This document shows positions 9,253 to 18,891 of a stretch of DNA of 64,000 bases, piece by piece. The notes beneath the pieces were generated by a model that saw only the letters and a program-made list of their open reading frames with translations, did no database searches and had not been told where the DNA came from. The number at the start of each line of letters is the position of its first letter. Position 1 is the first letter of the stretch. Origin of the DNA: an uncultured Rhodospirillaceae bacterium (GTDB taxonomy: Bacteria; Pseudomonadota; Alphaproteobacteria; Azospirillales; Azospirillaceae); the NCBI GenBank assembly GCA_937927415.1, contig CALBDS010000047.1, positions 1 to 64,000 on the forward strand, given 5' to 3'. The position numbers and the translations under genes were made by a program.

Positions 9253-9657
9253 ATGAAGGAACTGCGCTGCCTCGTCTTCAAGGATCAGGAGGTCATCAAG
9301 GCGGTGGGTGACCGCCGCCGCCGCCGCGGCGACCCGCTGCCGGCCAGCGCCATCGAAACCATCAGCTACCGGACCGAAGACAGCGGCGTCGTCACCTGCC
9401 TGCATCTGGACGACGGGGAGATCATGACGCTGCCGGCGGACGAGGTGATGGGCGCGCTGGTGTCCCACTGCAAGAGCCGCCATGTCCCCCTGCCCGCCGA
9501 CTCGGACAAGACGCTCTGCGTCATCCGCGGCGCGCTGTCCATGATGATCACCATCAATTTCAACAGGCCGGTGCGGATGATCCCCATCGAAGCCCCCGGC
9601 GGCGACGATTCCCCATCCCACACCCCATCGACGCCGCGGCGCCGGATGGTGGCCTGA
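9253..9657 (+). CDS. Conserved-looking hypothetical protein, 134 aa
   Basis: I do not recognise a named family. The product starts MKELRCLVFKDQEVIKAVGD, alternates short beta-like stretches (GVVTCLHLDDGEIMTLPADEV) with helices, and ends in a disordered Pro/Ser/Arg tail after about residue 112. No signal peptide or membrane segment is visible, so it is probably cytoplasmic. It lies 64 bases before tsaE on the same strand and could be the first gene of that operon. Codon use is like its neighbours, which supports a real gene. Confidence 0.65.
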   Translation: MKELRCLVFKDQEVIKAVGDRRRRRGDPLPASAIETISYRTEDSGVVTCLHLDDGEIMTLPADEVMGALVSHCKSRHVPLPADSDKTLCVIRGALSMMITINFNRPVRMIPIEAPGGDDSPSHTPSTPRRRMVA

Positions 9658-9721
9658 CCCCCGCTTTTTCGACCAATTCCCGGCTTGCGGGGGAGCGGCG
9701 GCTTCCGCACAATCCGCCGCC

Positions 9722-10207
9722 ATGGCTGACCCTGTTTTCACCCGGACCCTGACCCTGCCCGACGAGGCCGCCACCACCGCACTGGCCCATGCGCTGGCCC
9801 CCTGCCTGCGCGCGGGCGACGTGGTGGCGCTGCGCGGTGACCTGGGCGCTGGAAAGACCGCCTTTGCCCGCGCCCTGATCCGCGCCCTGTGCGGTGCCGG
9901 GACGGAGGTGCCGTCCCCCACCTTCACCCTGGTGCAGATGTACGACGCCCCCGGCTTCGCCCTGTGGCACTTCGACCTCTACCGCCTGTCCGGCCCCGAC
10001 GAGGTGTACGAGGTGGGATGGGACGAAGCGCGCGAGGGCGTGGCTCTGGTCGAATGGCCGGGGCGGCTGGGGCCGCTGCTGCCCGCCGGGTGCCTGGACC
10101 TGACCCTGACCATCACCGGCGGCGGTACGGCGGGGGACGAGGAGCGCACCGCCACCCTGACCGGCGGGCCGGGCTGGGCCGAACGGCTGGCAGGGGCGCT
10201 GCCGTGA
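9722..10207 (+). CDS. tsaE: TsaE, tRNA threonylcarbamoyladenosine synthesis ATPase
   Basis: TsaE is the P-loop ATPase that cooperates with TsaB and TsaD in making t6A at position 37 of ANN-decoding tRNAs. The 161-residue product has Walker A GDLGAGKTAFARAL near residue 39, the family signature SPTFTLVQMY, HFDLYRL and VALVEWPGR, and normal length. The stop codon overlaps the GTG start of the next gene by 4 bases, so the two are translationally coupled. TsaE-AmgK-MurU-AddB is a familiar gene order in alphaproteobacteria. Confidence 0.96.
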   Translation: MADPVFTRTLTLPDEAATTALAHALAPCLRAGDVVALRGDLGAGKTAFARALIRALCGAGTEVPSPTFTLVQMYDAPGFALWHFDLYRLSGPDEVYEVGWDEAREGVALVEWPGRLGPLLPAGCLDLTLTITGGGTAGDEERTATLTGGPGWAERLAGALP

Positions 10208-11247
10208 CCATCCCCGGCGATTCCGTCACCACCGATTCCCGCGCCGCGACCATCCGGCGGTTCCTGGACGCCCACGGGCTGGCCGGGGCCGTCCGCGCAC
10301 CGCTGGCCGGCGACGCCTCCGCCCGCCGGTACGAGCGGCTGACGCTGCCCGACGGCACCACCCGCATCCTGACCGATACCCCCGACCCGGCGGCGGACCT
10401 GATCCCCTTCATCACCATCGGGCGGGTGCTGGACCGGCTGGGGCTGTCGGTGCCGCGGGTGCTGGCCGCCGACACCGCCGCCGGGCTGGCGGTGCAGGAG
10501 GATTTCGGCGACGACACCTTCACCCGCTGCCTGGACCGCGGCGACGATCCCGCCCCGCTCTATGCGCTGGCCACCGATGCGCTGATCCGGCTGCACCGGG
10601 GCTTCACCCCGGCCGATGCCGCCGGGCTGGACCTGCCGCTGTACGACGCCGGGTTGTTCGTGGAACAGGTGATGCTGTTCGCCGACGCCTACGTCCCCCT
10701 GACGCTGGGCCGCCCGCTGTTGGAACGGGAGCGTAACGATCATGCCGCCGCCTGGATGGCGGTGGTGGAGCCGGTGTGCGCCGGGCCGCGGTCGCTGCTG
10801 CTGCGCGACTATCACATGGGCAATCTGATGCGGGTGCCGCGCGATGGGGTGCGGGCCGCCGGGCTGATCGATTTCCAGGGCGCCGGGCTGGGTCCGGTGG
10901 CCTACGACCTGATGTCGCTGGTGGAGGACGCCCGGCGCGACGTGCCGGATGATCTTGCGTCGGCGATGAAGGCGCGCTACCTCGACGCCTTCCCGGCGCT
11001 GGACCGGGCGGCGTTCCATCGTGCCTTCGCGGTGCTGGGGGCCGTGCGCCACGCGCGCGTCATCGGGATCTTTGCCCGGCTGGCGGTGCGCGAGGGGCGG
11101 CGCGGCTATCTGGTGCACATGCCGCGGCTGTGGCGGCTGCTGGAGCGCGCGCTCGCCCACCCCGATCTTGCCCCCGTGGCCGGGTGGTTCGGCCGGCATC
11201 TGCCGCCGCCGGCCCGCGCCGCGTTCGCCATCCCGGAGACGGATTGA
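10204..11247 (+). CDS. amgK: AmgK-like N-acetylmuramate/N-acetylglucosamine kinase
   Basis: An aminoglycoside-phosphotransferase-fold kinase of 347 residues. With MurU it forms the anhydromuropeptide recycling branch that rebuilds UDP-MurNAc from MurNAc, bypassing MurA. Visible features are QEDFGDDTF in the N-lobe, the catalytic loop LLRDYHMGNLM and the metal-binding LIDFQGAGLGP. The GTG at 10204 overlaps the tsaE stop (GTGA) and is the best start: upstream in-frame ATGs lie inside tsaE. The stop directly abuts the murU ATG. Function is assigned from sequence family plus the murU neighbour; the fold alone would not separate it from other sugar kinases. Confidence 0.88.
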   Translation: MTIPGDSVTTDSRAATIRRFLDAHGLAGAVRAPLAGDASARRYERLTLPDGTTRILTDTPDPAADLIPFITIGRVLDRLGLSVPRVLAADTAAGLAVQEDFGDDTFTRCLDRGDDPAPLYALATDALIRLHRGFTPADAAGLDLPLYDAGLFVEQVMLFADAYVPLTLGRPLLERERNDHAAAWMAVVEPVCAGPRSLLLRDYHMGNLMRVPRDGVRAAGLIDFQGAGLGPVAYDLMSLVEDARRDVPDDLASAMKARYLDAFPALDRAAFHRAFAVLGAVRHARVIGIFARLAVREGRRGYLVHMPRLWRLLERALAHPDLAPVAGWFGRHLPPPARAAFAIPETD

Positions 11248-12027
11248 ATGACCGTACCTGCTGCACCCGTTCCCCCCACCCCCGCCCAGCACAGCGCCCC
11301 GCCGCGGCGGGCCATGGTTCTGGCCGCCGGCCTGGGCCTGCGGATGCGGCCTTTGACGCTCAACACGCCCAAGCCGCTGATCCCGGTGATGGGGCGCACG
11401 CTGCTGGACCGCGCGCTCGACCATCTGGAACGGGCGAACGTGGAAACCGCGGTGGTCAACACCCATTACAAGGGCGAAATGATCGCCGCCCATCTGGCGG
11501 AGCGCACCACGCCCCCGGCCATCATCCTGTCGCCGGAGGAAACGGCGCTGGAAACCGGCGGCGGCATCAAGCGGGCGCTGCCCCATCTGGGCGCCGATCC
11601 GTTCCTGGCGGTGAACGCGGACATCCTGTGGCTGGACGGGCCGGTGCCGGCGATCCAGCGCATGGCCGATCATTGGGATCCCGAAACGATGGACGCCCTG
11701 CTGCTGTTGATGAGCACGACGCGGGCGGTGGGGTATGAGGGGCTGGGTGATTTCCAGATGGACCCGGAAGGGAACCTCGTCCGGCGGGAGGAATCCCGCG
11801 TCGCCCCCTTCGTCTATGCCGGCGTGCAGATCGTGAAGCCGGAGCTGTTCGGGGATTCCCCCGACGGCGCCTTTTCGATGAACGTGCTGTGGGACCGGGC
11901 GATGGCGGCGGGGCGGCTGCGCGGCATCGCCCATGACGGGCTGTGGTACCATGTGGGCACCCCGGCCGCGCTGCAGGAAACCGAAGGCCTGCTGGCCATG
12001 GACGGCATGCGGCCCTTCTGGCCGTAA
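11248..12027 (+). CDS. murU: MurU-like N-acetylmuramate-1-phosphate uridylyltransferase
   Basis: A 259-residue sugar nucleotidyltransferase. The N-terminal signature AMVLAAGLGLRMRPLT followed by TPKPLIPVMGRTLLD is the nucleotide-binding and catalytic motif of the family; LAVNADILWLDGP carries the metal-binding Asp, and WYHVGTPAALQET is the usual C-terminal motif of MurU-like enzymes. It acts after AmgK to make UDP-MurNAc. The ATG follows the amgK stop with no gap, giving coupled translation. A glucose-1-phosphate thymidylyltransferase is the main alternative, but the pairing with amgK favours MurU. Confidence 0.88.
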   Translation: MTVPAAPVPPTPAQHSAPPRRAMVLAAGLGLRMRPLTLNTPKPLIPVMGRTLLDRALDHLERANVETAVVNTHYKGEMIAAHLAERTTPPAIILSPEETALETGGGIKRALPHLGADPFLAVNADILWLDGPVPAIQRMADHWDPETMDALLLLMSTTRAVGYEGLGDFQMDPEGNLVRREESRVAPFVYAGVQIVKPELFGDSPDGAFSMNVLWDRAMAAGRLRGIAHDGLWYHVGTPAALQETEGLLAMDGMRPFWP

Positions 12028-12054
12028 CACCCGAACCCGCACGGGGGGATACCT

Positions 12055-15000
12055 ATGACGGAACGCGGCGCGGCCACGGTCTACACCATTCCCCCCTGCG
12101 CCCCCTTCGTGGACCGGCTGGCCGAGGGGATCATGGCGCGGGTGGGGCGCGACCCGCTGGATCTGGCGGCGGTGACGGTGCTTCTGCCCACCCGCCGCGC
12201 CTGCCGCTCGCTGCGCGACGCCTTCCTGCGCCAGGGCGGCGGCCAGCCGCTGCTGCTGCCGCGGCTGTTTCCGCTGGGCGATCTCGACCCCGACGCCCTG
12301 TCCATCGAGGTGGAGGAGGTGCCGGGCATGCCCGGCGCCCTGGACGTTCCGGAAGCGATTCCAGCCCTGCGCCGCCAGCTCGTGCTGGCGCAACTGGTGC
12401 TGAAGGCCGAGGGGATGGCCGCCACCACCGCCCAGGCCATGCGGCTGGGGGCCGATCTGGGGCGGCTGCTGGATCAGGTCGCCACCGAACGGGCCAGCTT
12501 CGACCGGCTGGAACGGCTGGTGCCGGAGGATTACGCCGAGCACTGGCAGGTGACGCTGAAGTTCCTGCGCATCATCACCGCCGTCTGGCCCGCCCTGCTG
12601 GCCGACTGGCAACAGCTTGACCCCGCCGCCCGCCGCAACGCGCTGATGGAGGCGCAGGCCGCCTTGTGGGCAGCGTCGCCGCCGCCGGGGATCGTCATCG
12701 CCGCCGGCTCCACCGGCTCCATCCCCGCCGCCGCCGACCTGCTGGCGGTCATCGCCCGGATGCCGCAGGGGATGGTGGTGCTGCCCGGCCTGGACCAGAC
12801 CGCCGACGATGCCACATGGGACGCCGTTCTCCACGACGAGGCCCACCCCCAGCATGAACTGTGCTGCCTGCTGCGCCGGATGGGGGTGGACCGCCACGCC
12901 GTCCGCCTGTGGGACGAGGCCGACGCCGGGGCCGAGCGCATGGCCCGGTCCCATCTGGCGGCGGAGGCGATGCGCCCCGCCGCCACCACGGAATCCTGGC
13001 GGAACCTCAATCATTTCGACGGCGAAACACTCAAGGGCCTGACCCGTGTCGATGCCGCCGGGCCGGAGGAGGAGGCGGCCGTCATCGCCCTGATGATGCG
13101 GGAGGCGCTGGAGACGCCGGGCCGCACCGCCGCCCTGGTCACCCCCGACCGCAATCTGGCCCGCCGGGTGGCGTCGGTGCTGCAGCGGTGGCGCATCGCG
13201 GTGGACGATTCCTCGGGCCGTCCGCTGGGCAATTCGGCGGTGGGCACCTATCTGCGGCTGGCGGCGGAGGTGGGGGCCACCTGCGTCCACCCGCTGGACC
13301 TGCTGGCGCTGGCCAAGCACCCCATGGCGGCGGGCGGCTGGCTGCCGTTCGATTTCCGTGCGTCGGCCCGTGCGCTGGAACGCATCGTTCTGCGCGGCCC
13401 GCGCCCCGGCCCCGGCTTTGCCGGCCTGCGCGCCGCGCTGGACGCCGCCGACCCCGATGATTTCGACCATCCCGACCAGCGCGCCCACCTGTCCGGGTGG
13501 ATCGACGCGGTGGAGGCGCTGGCCGCCCCCTTCCTCGACCTGCTGGACCGGGGCACGGTCCCCTTGCGCGACCTGATCGAAACCCACGCCCGCTTTGCCG
13601 AATCCCTGGCGGCGTCCGATACCGAACCGGGGCCGGAACGGTTGTGGAAACGCGAGGACGGCGAGGCGGCGGCCCGTTTCCTCAACGATCTGCGCCAGGC
13701 GGCGGCGGATTTCCCCGCGGTGCCGGTCAAGGATTACCCGGCCCTGTTCGAGGCGCTGATGGCCGGCTGCGTGGTGCGCCCGCTGTTCGGGCTGCACCCC
13801 CGTCTGGCGATTTTGGGGCCGATGGAAGCGCGGCTGCAGCACTTCGACCTGACCATTCTGGGCGGGCTGAACGAAAAGAGCTGGCCCCCCGACGCCGAGG
13901 CCGACCCGTGGATGTCGCGCCCCATGCGCAAGGATTTCGGCCTGCCCAGCCCCGAGCGCATGATCGGCCTGTCGGCCCACGACTTTGCCCAGTGCCTGGG
14001 CGCGCCGGAGGTGGTGCTGACCCGCTCCCAGCGGGTGGAGGGCACGCCGACCGTGCCGTCGCGCTGGCTGCTGCGGCTGGAAACCGTGCTGAAGGCGCTC
14101 AAGCTGGAAAAGCGGCTGGAAGCCAAGGGCGAAAAGTGGCTGGCCTGGGCGCGGTCCATGGACGAGCCGGCCGCGGTGCAGCCCATCCGCCCGCCCGAAC
14201 CGCGTCCGCCGGTCAGCGCCCGCCCGCGCCGCCTGTCGGTCACGCGGATCGAAACCTGGATGCGCGACCCTTACGCCATCTACGCCCACTATGTCCTGAG
14301 GCTGAAGAGGCTGGACCCCATCGCCGCCGATCCCGGTGCCGCCGACAAGGGCCAGTTCATCCACGCCGCCCTGGAACGCTTCATCCGCGACACCCCCGGC
14401 GTTCTGCCCGGCAACGCCCTGGCCCACCTGCTCGACGCGGGACGGGAGGCGTTCGGGCCGATGCTGCACAGCCATCCCGACGTCTGGGCCTTCTGGTGGC
14501 CGCGGTTCGAACGGCTGGCCGCCTGGGTGGTGGAGCGGGAACGGGACCGCCGCCGCACCATCAAGCCGCTGGCGGTGGAGGTGCCGGGCCGGCTGGTGCT
14601 GGCCGGACCCGCCGGGCCGTTCGAGTTGACCGCCAAGGCCGACCGCATCGACCGCGACAACAGCGCCGACGGGGCGGGCCGGCTGGTCATCATCGACTAC
14701 AAGACCGGCCTGCCCCCGTCGGCGTCCGACGTGGCGCTGGGGTTCGCGCCGCAATTGCCGTTGGAGGCCGCCATCGCGCGGGCCGGCGGGTTCGAGGGCG
14801 TGCCCGCGGCCGACGTGGCCGCCCTGCTGTTCTGGCGCCTGTCCGGCGGCGACCCGCCGGGCAGCGAGGTGCCGGTCAAGGGCGACATCGCCGATCTGGC
14901 CGATCAGGCCCTGGCGGGGCTGGAGGCTCTGATCCGCACCTTCGACGACCCGGACACTCCCTATCGCTCCGTTCCGCGCCCATCGCTGGCGCCGCGCTAC

Positions 15001-15066
15001 ACCGATTATGCCCATCTGGCCCGTGTTCAGGAATGGTCCGCCGGAAGCGAGGGCAGCAGCGAATAG
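12055..15066 (+). CDS. addB: AddB, nuclease subunit for double-strand break repair
   Basis: AddB is the partner of AddA. The 1003-residue protein has a degenerate helicase-like N-terminal half without a good Walker A motif (TVLLPTRRACRSL region), as expected of alphaproteobacterial AddB, and a C-terminal RecB-like nuclease: KGQFIHAALERF, KADRIDRD and IIDYKTGLPP. It follows murU by 27 bases with GGGGG before the ATG. In related genomes addA and trxA usually come next; here a chemoreceptor follows instead and addA lies at 130-3633 on the minus strand. Confidence 0.95.
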   Translation: MTERGAATVYTIPPCAPFVDRLAEGIMARVGRDPLDLAAVTVLLPTRRACRSLRDAFLRQGGGQPLLLPRLFPLGDLDPDALSIEVEEVPGMPGALDVPEAIPALRRQLVLAQLVLKAEGMAATTAQAMRLGADLGRLLDQVATERASFDRLERLVPEDYAEHWQVTLKFLRIITAVWPALLADWQQLDPAARRNALMEAQAALWAASPPPGIVIAAGSTGSIPAAADLLAVIARMPQGMVVLPGLDQTADDATWDAVLHDEAHPQHELCCLLRRMGVDRHAVRLWDEADAGAERMARSHLAAEAMRPAATTESWRNLNHFDGETLKGLTRVDAAGPEEEAAVIALMMREALETPGRTAALVTPDRNLARRVASVLQRWRIAVDDSSGRPLGNSAVGTYLRLAAEVGATCVHPLDLLALAKHPMAAGGWLPFDFRASARALERIVLRGPRPGPGFAGLRAALDAADPDDFDHPDQRAHLSGWIDAVEALAAPFLDLLDRGTVPLRDLIETHARFAESLAASDTEPGPERLWKREDGEAAARFLNDLRQAAADFPAVPVKDYPALFEALMAGCVVRPLFGLHPRLAILGPMEARLQHFDLTILGGLNEKSWPPDAEADPWMSRPMRKDFGLPSPERMIGLSAHDFAQCLGAPEVVLTRSQRVEGTPTVPSRWLLRLETVLKALKLEKRLEAKGEKWLAWARSMDEPAAVQPIRPPEPRPPVSARPRRLSVTRIETWMRDPYAIYAHYVLRLKRLDPIAADPGAADKGQFIHAALERFIRDTPGVLPGNALAHLLDAGREAFGPMLHSHPDVWAFWWPRFERLAAWVVERERDRRRTIKPLAVEVPGRLVLAGPAGPFELTAKADRIDRDNSADGAGRLVIIDYKTGLPPSASDVALGFAPQLPLEAAIARAGGFEGVPAADVAALLFWRLSGGDPPGSEVPVKGDIADLADQALAGLEALIRTFDDPDTPYRSVPRPSLAPRYTDYAHLARVQEWSAGSEGSSE

Positions 15067-15281
15067 TTGCTGACCCGGAACAGATCCATCATCACAAACC
15101 CCACCCCGAACACCCGTTTACCATCACAAAATTAGAATGTTGATCCACTTAACGATGTTGAAAATGGAACAGCGTTCTGAAATCCTTCCTCCCCATCCTG
15201 GTCGATGAAAAACAACAGCCTGCGCCGGACACGGCGGGGAACACCCCGCTGTGCCGCCGCGTGGGCGAGGGAGGAAGAGTC

Positions 15282-17642
15282 ATGACCATTCGCGCCCGGA
15301 TTTTCGGGGGCTTTGCGGCGGTGCTGGTCCTGGCGCTGCTGATCGCCCTGATCGGGTGGTACGCGCTGGGTCAGTACGCCCAACGGGTGAACGTCGCCCT
15401 GCTGGCCCAGGGGGTGGCCGCGGAGTTCCAGGATCTGCTGCTGGCCAGCAACCGCTTCGTCCAGCGCGGCGCCCCCGCCGGGGATGACAGCGCGTGGCAG
15501 GCGGTGGAACGCACCCGCGCGGCCCTGGACGGCCTGCGCCGGACCGACGGCGCGGACGACGCCGCCGTGACCCGCCTGGACAATTCGTTGCGCACCCTGA
15601 ACGATGCCCTCACCGCCTATGTGGAGAAGGAGCGGCTGAAGCAGTCCCTGACCGGGGAGCGCCGCGCCCTGATCGCCCAGTTGCGTGACATCGCCGATGC
15701 CACCATCCGCCGCCAGGAAGAGCGGCTGACCGAGGCCAAGGCCACGCTCGACACCGCCGCCGCCGCCCGCAAGACCCTGGAAGGCACGCGGGAGGTGATC
15801 GACATCCTGCTGCTGACCGAGGTGGAGATGCAGGGCGCTCAGGCCATGCTGAGCGTCACCGGCGCTGCGGCCGACCGCGCCGCCCTGGAGGACAAGACCG
15901 GCATGGCGGCCCAGATCGCCGCCGTGCTGAAGGGGCAGTCCCTGCCCGACGTGGCGCCGGACGCCCTGCCGGCGGCGGTGGCCGCCTATGAGGCGGCGAT
16001 TGCCGGGACCGCCGGGGCGCCCGCCCTGCCCGACGCGCAGGCGGCCGTGCACGATGCCGTCACCGCCCTGTCGCAAGCGGTGCAGCACGCCCATGTCACC
16101 GCCCGGCAGAACTTCGACGACGCCCTGCGCCGGCTCAATCAGGCCCACGAGTTGAAGCAGGCGGCCCTGACCACCCTGGCGCTCGCCAATCAGGCGGATG
16201 CCGGCGAAGCCGCCCTGGCCGGCAGTGCCGCCGCCGGCACCGTCGCCATGCTGGAGACCACCGCCACCCGTCTGGGCGAAGCATCGGAATCCCTGCTCTA
16301 CTGGGCCGAGGAAGCCGACGCCCGCGCCGCCCTGAAGGACATGCGTCAGCGCAGCCGCGGCTATACCGACAACCTGCACCGCTTCGTGGACGCCAAGCAG
16401 GCCCAGGACGCCCTGTCCCGCACCTTCGAGGACAGCGTGGGCACCGCCCTGACCACCGTCCGCACCGTGCGCGACCGCGAGGTGATCCAGACCCGCCAGG
16501 ACCACCGTTCGGCCACCCAGCAGCTTCTGGCCGGGGTTCTGGTCGTGCTGGCGATCGGCATCAGCCTGTCGGTGATGATCGGGCGGGGCATCACCCTGCC
16601 GCTGGCCCACATCGTCTTCGTCATGCGCCGGCTGGCCGAGGGGCACACCGACACCCCCATCCCCGGCCGCGACCGTTCCGACGAGTTGCGCGACGTGGCC
16701 CTGGCGGTGGAGGTGTTCCGCAACAACGCCCTGGACAACGCCCGCCTGAACAGCGAGCGCGACGAGGTGAAGCGCAAGGCCGAGGACGAACGGCGCGACA
16801 CCATGCTGCGGCTGGCCGATTCCTTCGACCAGACGGTCAACGGCGTGGTGGATGTGATCGGCAAGGCGACCGGCGCCCTGAACGAATCCGCCAGCCGCCT
16901 GACGGTGAACGCCGAGGGCACGACGCGGGAAACCGCCGGGGTGGCGGCGGCGATCCGCCAGACCTCCGACAACATCCGCACCGTGGCCGATGCCGCACAG
17001 GAATTGGCCACCTCGGTCAACGCCATCGCCGGGCAGGTGGCGGAATCCTCCCGCATCACCCAGGCCGCGGTCAGCGAGGCCCAGCGCATCGACGCCAACA
17101 TGAAAAGCCTGGCCACCGCCGCCGGCCAGATCGGCGGGGTGGTGCAGTTGATCCAGGCCATTGCCAGCCAGACCAACCTGCTGGCCCTCAACGCCACCAT
17201 CGAGGCGGCGCGGGCCGGCGAGGCGGGCAAGGGCTTCGCGGTGGTGGCGCAGGAGGTGAAGAACCTCGCCACCCAGACCGCCAGCGCCACCGACGAGATC
17301 GCCGCCCAGGTCACGGCCATCCAGCGGGAAACCCAGGAATCGGTGGACGCCATCCAGGGCATCAGCACCACGGTGTCCAAGGTGTCGCAGATGGCCGAAA
17401 GCATCGCCGCCGCCGTCGAACAGCAGTTCAGCGCCACCACCGCTATTTCCCGCAACGTGCTGGAAGCGGCCCAGGCGGCGGAAGAGGTGTCGCAAAGCAC
17501 GGTGACCGTCACCCGGATTGCCGAGGAAACCGGGCAATCCGCCACCCACATGCTGCAATCCACCACCGACGTGAACGACAAGGCCACGGCGCTCCAGCAC
17601 GCGGTGGACGATTTCGTCCGCAGCATCCGCGCCATGGGGTAA
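15282..17642 (+). CDS. Methyl-accepting chemotaxis protein, membrane type
   Basis: A 786-residue chemoreceptor. TM1 is at about residues 8-30 and TM2 at about 409-430 (LLAGVLVVLAIGISLSVMIG), enclosing a large helical periplasmic input region rich in Ala, with no CACHE motif I can see. A HAMP domain follows (about 431-485), then the long signalling hairpin whose tip is SQTNLLALNATIEAARAGEA...GFAVVAQEVKNLA. ATG at 15282 is chosen because GGGAGGAAG ends 3-4 bases upstream; the GTG at 15261 is weaker. No CheB/CheR-binding pentapeptide is seen at the C-terminus (SIRAMG). It has no che genes beside it. The ligand is unknown. Confidence 0.93.
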   Translation: MTIRARIFGGFAAVLVLALLIALIGWYALGQYAQRVNVALLAQGVAAEFQDLLLASNRFVQRGAPAGDDSAWQAVERTRAALDGLRRTDGADDAAVTRLDNSLRTLNDALTAYVEKERLKQSLTGERRALIAQLRDIADATIRRQEERLTEAKATLDTAAAARKTLEGTREVIDILLLTEVEMQGAQAMLSVTGAAADRAALEDKTGMAAQIAAVLKGQSLPDVAPDALPAAVAAYEAAIAGTAGAPALPDAQAAVHDAVTALSQAVQHAHVTARQNFDDALRRLNQAHELKQAALTTLALANQADAGEAALAGSAAAGTVAMLETTATRLGEASESLLYWAEEADARAALKDMRQRSRGYTDNLHRFVDAKQAQDALSRTFEDSVGTALTTVRTVRDREVIQTRQDHRSATQQLLAGVLVVLAIGISLSVMIGRGITLPLAHIVFVMRRLAEGHTDTPIPGRDRSDELRDVALAVEVFRNNALDNARLNSERDEVKRKAEDERRDTMLRLADSFDQTVNGVVDVIGKATGALNESASRLTVNAEGTTRETAGVAAAIRQTSDNIRTVADAAQELATSVNAIAGQVAESSRITQAAVSEAQRIDANMKSLATAAGQIGGVVQLIQAIASQTNLLALNATIEAARAGEAGKGFAVVAQEVKNLATQTASATDEIAAQVTAIQRETQESVDAIQGISTTVSKVSQMAESIAAAVEQQFSATTAISRNVLEAAQAAEEVSQSTVTVTRIAEETGQSATHMLQSTTDVNDKATALQHAVDDFVRSIRAMG

Positions 17643-17658
17643 GCACGGGTCGCGGCCC

Positions 17659-18750
17659 TCAGGGCACCGCCTGGAGCAAGCCGCTGTAAAGGGCATCGGC
17701 GCTGCTGGTCAGCAACGGCAGCGCCGCCACCAGCACCTTGCCCACCTGGGTGCGGATATCCAGGGTCAGGCCATGCTCGGCCCGCTGCTTGATGCGTTCG
17801 GGTTCCGTGCGGGCGGTCAGAACGCCGTCCGCCTCCCGGTCCAGCCAGAACGCCGCCGTGCCATAGGTGACGAGCAGCAGCAGCGACATGCTGGCACCCC
17901 AGGAAATCAGGGCCGACTGCCCCATGGTGGTCATGTCGGCCAGAAACGCCCCCTTGGCGAGGGCGGCGGGCCACGCGACCAGCGCCCGCACCGCAATCAC
18001 CGCCAGCACCAGAGCCGCCGACGCCGCGTAGAGCAGGCGGTTCAGCAACCCCATCCGCACCGCGATTTCCCGCGCCGTCACCACCGGGTCCGTTTTGCCG
18101 GCCGGCTGCACCGGGGTGGTCAGCGATGCCGCACCGACCACGATGCTGACCACCGTCAGAATGACGATCACCCCGTACCATGGCCTGAGGGCAGCCGTGG
18201 CGTCATAGGCCGTGGGACCGGCGCCCAGCAGCGCGGCGAGCGGAGAGGCGGTGACGAACCGCAGCGCCGGATCGGCCAGCGCCTCGAAAATCGGGTTGCC
18301 GAACCAGTTCAACTGCCGCTCGATCAGAACCCCCGCCACCGGCATCAGCAGAATGATCGGAATCAACCACCCCCCTCCGGGAATGGTGTGGACTTGCCGC
18401 CACAGGATGGTCAGGCAATAGAGCGAGGCCGCCACCGCCGCGATGACCGCGATGGCGAAATTGACCGCCCATAACGAACGGGCGGCGGTTTCCTTCGCCA
18501 AAAACGGGGCAACGGATGTCCGAATGCCGGAGGACAGGGGCAAAACGGCGGCATCGCCCCCCAATGCCACGGGCTGAACGGCGGGCGGCGGCGGCTTTTC
18601 CCCGGAGAACCAGACATCGTATGGGCCGGTCCCCAGACCGTGCCAGTTCTTCACCGCGGTGTAGTCGATGACAAGATTGATGAAAAATACAAAGAACAGC
18701 GCGGCAAATGCCGGAGGAAGCGTTCGCAGCAAGAACCAATACGACGACAT
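17659..18750 (-). CDS. Hypothetical multi-pass membrane protein
   Basis: A 363-residue protein of unknown function. Hydrophobic segments near residues 8-32, 105-130, 138-158 (ILLMPVAGVLIERQ), 195-215, 245-275 and 285-310 suggest five or six membrane spans. A soluble C-terminal tail has a conserved-looking stretch (LTARTEPERIKQRAEHGLTLDIRTQVGKVLVAALPLL). The ATG at 18750 (MSSYWFLLRT) is preceded by GGGGGC at a good distance; an in-frame start at 18816 would add 22 residues. It converges on the chemoreceptor, leaving only 16 bases between stops. No motif identifies it. Confidence 0.7.
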   Translation of the reverse strand: MSSYWFLLRTLPPAFAALFFVFFINLVIDYTAVKNWHGLGTGPYDVWFSGEKPPPPAVQPVALGGDAAVLPLSSGIRTSVAPFLAKETAARSLWAVNFAIAVIAAVAASLYCLTILWRQVHTIPGGGWLIPIILLMPVAGVLIERQLNWFGNPIFEALADPALRFVTASPLAALLGAGPTAYDATAALRPWYGVIVILTVVSIVVGAASLTTPVQPAGKTDPVVTAREIAVRMGLLNRLLYAASAALVLAVIAVRALVAWPAALAKGAFLADMTTMGQSALISWGASMSLLLLVTYGTAAFWLDREADGVLTARTEPERIKQRAEHGLTLDIRTQVGKVLVAALPLLTSSADALYSGLLQAVP

Positions 18751-18891
18751 ATCGGCCCCCAATACAGGCATATGTATGAATGCTACATCACACAGGCATA
18801 ATAAATTCCCCAGCAATCATTGAATGGCTGCCGGTTCAAGTCAACGAAACCATAAGAGAGGGAAAACCTCACAACCGATATAGGACCATCA

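Noticed and set aside
9979..15015. A 1678-codon open frame on the minus strand
   Set aside because: Antisense shadow of amgK, murU and addB, with low-complexity Gln/His/Gly/Arg composition.
15140..15153. TTGATCCACTTAAC as an FNR box before the chemoreceptor
   Set aside because: Only one half-site fits; the second half (TTAAC) is too far from ATCAA.
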